DNA of 7,879 bases from an uncultured Spongiibacteraceae bacterium (GTDB taxonomy: Bacteria; Pseudomonadota; Gammaproteobacteria; Pseudomonadales; CAMLJR01). Shown here in pieces: positions 6,092 through 7,879 of this stretch. The notes below the pieces were generated by a model. It was not told the origin of the DNA. It was given only the letters and a program-made list of their open reading frames with translations, and ran no database searches. Positions within the stretch are counted from its first letter, which is position 1. Each line of letters begins with the position of its first letter. The stretch is from contig CAMLJR010000136.1 of assembly GCA_946480345.1 (NCBI GenBank), positions 1 to 7,879 on the forward strand. The letters are read 5' to 3'. Made by a program: the position numbers and the translations under genes.

Positions 6092-7195
6092 ATGAGCGAA
6101 GCTGTAGTCCTGTTTGAAACCATTTCCTCAGGTAACGGCAAAAAAATTGCCGTTGCGACATTGAACTCTGAAAAAACATTGAATGCGCTGTCGCCGCCGA
6201 TGGTCGATCTGTTGCGCCCGCAACTGGCGCAATGGGAGGGCGATGAAAAAATTGTTGCCGTTATATTGCGCGGCAAAGGCGACAAAGCGTTTTGCGCCGG
6301 CGGCGATGTGGTGCAATTGACGAAGTCGGAAACCACCGAACTCGCCGAGCAGTTTTTCGAAACGGAATATCGGCTCGATTATCAAATCCACATGTATAAA
6401 AAACCGCTGATCGCCTGGGGTAACGGTATCGTGATGGGCGGCGGCATGGGATTAATGAGCGGTGCGAGCCATCGCGTAGTCACGCCATCGACGCGCATCG
6501 CGATGCCGGAAATTACCATCGGTCTTTATCCCGATGTCGGCGGTACATGGTTTTTAAATCGCACGCCCGGCAAAACCGGTTTATTCCTCGCGCTGACCGG
6601 TGCATCGATCAATGCGTCCGATGCGTTATTTGTGGGTTTAGCCGATCGTTTCATCGCGCATGAAAATTATAACGATGTGCTTGCGGCGCTCGCCCAAGTG
6701 CAATGGTCGCCGCAATCGCAAAAACACTCCGGTCAGGTCAGTGACGTATTGCGCGAATTCGAAAAATCATCGAAAGCGCTGCTGCCGGCCGATCAGGTAC
6801 GAGCACATTACGATGTCATTCAACAATTGTGCGATGGCGATGATATCGATACCGTCGTCAAACGGATTCTGGCGTGGCAGGGCGAAGATGCGTGGTTGTC
6901 GCGCGCCGTACAAACACTGGCAAAGGGCTGTCCCGCAACGATTCATTTGATCGATCAGCAATTTCGCCGCGGCAAACATTTGTCGCTGCGCGAAGCGTTT
7001 CAGATGGAGCTGGTCATGTCGATCCATTGCGCGCGCTTCAATAATTTTCGCGAGGGCGTGCGCGCGTTATTGATCGATAAAGACAATCAACCGAAATTCG
7101 AGCCGGCAACGCTGGCAGAAATCACGCCGGAATTTGTCGATGCGCATTTTCAGCCGCCGTGGGCAAATGGCATTAATCCGCTGGTGGATTTGTAG
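6092..7195 (+). CDS. 3-hydroxyisobutyryl-CoA hydrolase (crotonase/ECH_2 family)
   Basis: A 367-residue crotonase-superfamily hydrolase that splits 3-hydroxyisobutyryl-CoA to free 3-hydroxyisobutyrate and CoA in valine catabolism. The oxyanion segment KAFCAGGDV (65-73) and GGGMGL (116-121) are present, and the hydrolase signature MPEITIGLYPDVGG (138-151) supplies E140 and D148, matching the Glu and Asp used by mammalian HIBCH. The length, and a C-terminal ECH_2 region ending with FREGVRALLIDKD (335-347), also fit HIBCH rather than a plain 260-residue hydratase. AAAGG lies just upstream of the ATG. It sits 180 bases after the hydratase that would make its substrate, but the gap contains palindromes, so the two may be only partly co-transcribed. 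The dehydrogenases usually found beside this pair are absent from the window. Confidence 0.92.
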   Translation: MSEAVVLFETISSGNGKKIAVATLNSEKTLNALSPPMVDLLRPQLAQWEGDEKIVAVILRGKGDKAFCAGGDVVQLTKSETTELAEQFFETEYRLDYQIHMYKKPLIAWGNGIVMGGGMGLMSGASHRVVTPSTRIAMPEITIGLYPDVGGTWFLNRTPGKTGLFLALTGASINASDALFVGLADRFIAHENYNDVLAALAQVQWSPQSQKHSGQVSDVLREFEKSSKALLPADQVRAHYDVIQQLCDGDDIDTVVKRILAWQGEDAWLSRAVQTLAKGCPATIHLIDQQFRRGKHLSLREAFQMELVMSIHCARFNNFREGVRALLIDKDNQPKFEPATLAEITPEFVDAHFQPPWANGINPLVDL

Positions 7196-7285
7196 TTCGT
7201 TTTTTTAAAACCTGTGTGCTGCACGCAGGTTGCGCCAGCGCAGCAACCGCTACTACACTCGCGCCACCACTAACGGATTCGTTTC
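7196..7285. promoter_or_regulatory. Intergenic region with overlapping hairpins and a weak promoter candidate
   Basis: A 10-base-pair stem (7209-7218 with 7222-7231, one G-U pair, loop CTG) overlaps a second stem in which GGTTGCGC (7228-7235) pairs with the GCGC-A-GCAACC stretch (7238-7248, one bulged A). They share GGTT and cannot form together. A seven-T run (7200-7206) lies before the first stem on the plus strand, so neither is a classic plus-strand terminator; read from the minus strand the first stem is followed by only four U. A loose promoter for the downstream gene may be TTGCGC (7230-7235), an 18-base spacer, and TACACT (7254-7259). A GGA at 7275-7277 may serve as its ribosome-binding site. 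Confidence 0.35.
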
Positions 7286-7663
7286 ATGTCACTACTGATT
7301 CGACGCATCGTATTTGTCATCGCCACACTCATGCTGCCGCTGCAGAGCTGGGCGGCTGCGCTCGTGTCCGATTGTGCAATGACGAATAGCGTCGATGCGC
7401 CGGCGCACTGCGGTGATGATTCGTATCATTTGCCGGATAACGCTATTCACGCGTCCTCGGCAGACCAGCACGTAAGCGACACTCAAGCGACCTCGGAATG
7501 TCTTGCCGGAGCAGATTGTCATTGCAGTGCGCTCTATCAGGCGGCAATTCCTTTTGTGTTTGTAGCGCCTGTTCAATTTTCCAATCGCAAATTTATGTCG
7601 AATGAAAATCGGTTCGTCGCAATAATTCATCCGCCTTTATGGCGTCCGCCCATCGTCGTTTGA
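7286..7663 (+). CDS. Small secreted Cys/His-rich protein, CzcI/CopL-like
   Basis: A 125-residue predicted periplasmic protein. A signal peptide is clear: RR at 6-7, a hydrophobic core to about residue 19, and likely cleavage after SWAA (24). The mature part carries five cysteines (30, 42, 72, 78, 80) and scattered histidines, including the C-H-C cluster at 78-80, and ends with a PPLWRPP segment (116-122). Small secreted proteins with a signal ending like LPLQSWAA, a Cys/His middle and a Pro-Arg-rich tail are found at the head of copper or cobalt-zinc-cadmium resistance operons (CzcI, CopL, DUF2946-type). Placement just before a gene encoding a His-rich secreted protein supports that reading. 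The family assignment is from general resemblance, not a firm match; the metal is unknown. Confidence 0.6.
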   Translation: MSLLIRRIVFVIATLMLPLQSWAAALVSDCAMTNSVDAPAHCGDDSYHLPDNAIHASSADQHVSDTQATSECLAGADCHCSALYQAAIPFVFVAPVQFSNRKFMSNENRFVAIIHPPLWRPPIVV

Positions 7664-7742
7664 TCTCCGCCAAAAACACCCCACTCGTGGTAGTGCTTAA
7701 TTTGTCTTGTGCAATATTAATTGCGCATTGGAGATTCCATTC
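7664..7742. promoter_or_regulatory. Short gap with inverted repeat and ribosome-binding site before the His-rich gene
   Basis: GCAAT (7711-7715) and ATTGC (7720-7724) form a 5-base inverted repeat around ATTA, in an A/T-rich patch that could overlap a -10 element or bind a regulator. GGAG (7730-7733) is nine bases before the ATG at 7743 and is a credible Shine-Dalgarno sequence. No convincing -35 box was seen, so the gene may be read from upstream together with the CzcI/CopL-like gene. Confidence 0.35.
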
Positions 7743-7879
7743 ATGCATAACCTATTTCGCTTTTTAATCGCGGGCGCCGCTTGCTCATCGCTATCGGTGC
7801 ACGCCCAAGATCATTCGCAGCATTCGCAGCATTCGCAGCATTCGCAGCATTCGCAGCATTCGCAGCATTCGGAAAATTC
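7743..7879 (+). CDS. N-terminus of a secreted His-rich protein, probable metal-resistance component (cut off by window edge)
   Basis: Forty-five codons are present. The start at 7743 has GGAG nine bases upstream and opens a signal peptide: a short basic N-region, a hydrophobic core (FLIAGAACSSLSV) and likely cleavage after VHA (residue 21). The mature protein begins QD and then six exact His-Ser-Gln units followed by His-Ser-Glu, after which the window ends. Such N-terminal His repeats occur on exported metal-handling proteins, including CopB-type outer-membrane proteins, multicopper oxidases, and TolC-like or adaptor parts of metal efflux pumps; which of these this is cannot be told. The preceding CzcI/CopL-like gene favours a copper or heavy-metal efflux operon (inference). 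Confidence 0.7.
   Translation, partial: MHNLFRFLIAGAACSSLSVHAQDHSQHSQHSQHSQHSQHSQHSEN
7812..7874 (+). repeat. In-frame 9-base tandem repeat encoding His-Ser-Gln
   Basis: CATTCGCAG is repeated six times without a single difference (7812-7865), followed by a seventh unit that matches for its first six bases (7866-7871). The unit is three codons long, so gain or loss of copies keeps the reading frame and changes only the number of His-Ser-Gln triplets. Perfect identity at the DNA level, including synonymous positions, points to recent expansion by slippage. Confidence 0.95.

Noticed and set aside
5851..6336. Minus-strand open frames crossing the palindromic gap
   Set aside because: They overlap the ends of two certain plus-strand genes and their codons run through the inverted repeats; no domain is visible.
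7812..7874. Possible CRISPR-like array
   Set aside because: The units are 9 bases long, directly abutting with no spacers, and in frame inside a signal-peptide-bearing coding region.

Overview
The window reads as chromosomal DNA of a gammaproteobacterium. This rests on protein family content (thermostable-hemolysin family, OmpR-type regulator, a Pseudomonas/Shewanella-like pair of valine-degradation crotonase genes, CzcI/CopL-like metal genes) and on dense Shine-Dalgarno-led operons. Genus cannot be told from the sequence alone. Coding density is very high and no gap between genes exceeds about 200 bases. No tRNA, rRNA, insertion sequence or CRISPR array was seen.

Left two thirds (about 1-4955, minus strand): one tightly packed operon read right to left. 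In transcription order it encodes a thermostable-hemolysin-family protein (GNAT-like), an AMP-forming acyl ligase, a heme-oxygenase-like non-heme iron enzyme of the UndA/TenA-like type, a short-chain dehydrogenase, a secreted TPR protein, and an OmpR-family response regulator that runs off the left edge. Neighbouring genes overlap by 1, 26 and 4 bases or are separated by 1 and 9 bases, so they are almost certainly co-transcribed and largely translationally coupled. The enzyme set (carboxylate activation, acyl transfer, iron-dependent oxidation, ketone/alcohol redox) looks like a small pathway for a fatty-acid-derived metabolite, with a two-component regulator built into the same transcript. 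The product is unknown; this is the most interesting part of the window.

Middle (4956-7195): a 155-base divergent intergenic region, then two plus-strand crotonase-fold genes, an enoyl-CoA hydratase and a 3-hydroxyisobutyryl-CoA hydrolase. Together they fit the methacrylyl-CoA to 3-hydroxyisobutyrate steps of valine breakdown. They are separated by 180 bases holding two palindromic elements, one of which is a 107-base nested inverted repeat that looks like a dispersed REP/MITE-type element.

Right edge (7196-7879): a short region with two competing hairpins, a small secreted Cys/His-rich protein resembling CzcI/CopL-type metal-resistance leader proteins, and the start of a second secreted protein whose mature N-terminus is a tandem His-Ser-Gln repeat encoded by a perfect 9-base repeat. 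This looks like the start of a copper or other metal efflux/resistance operon that continues beyond the window.
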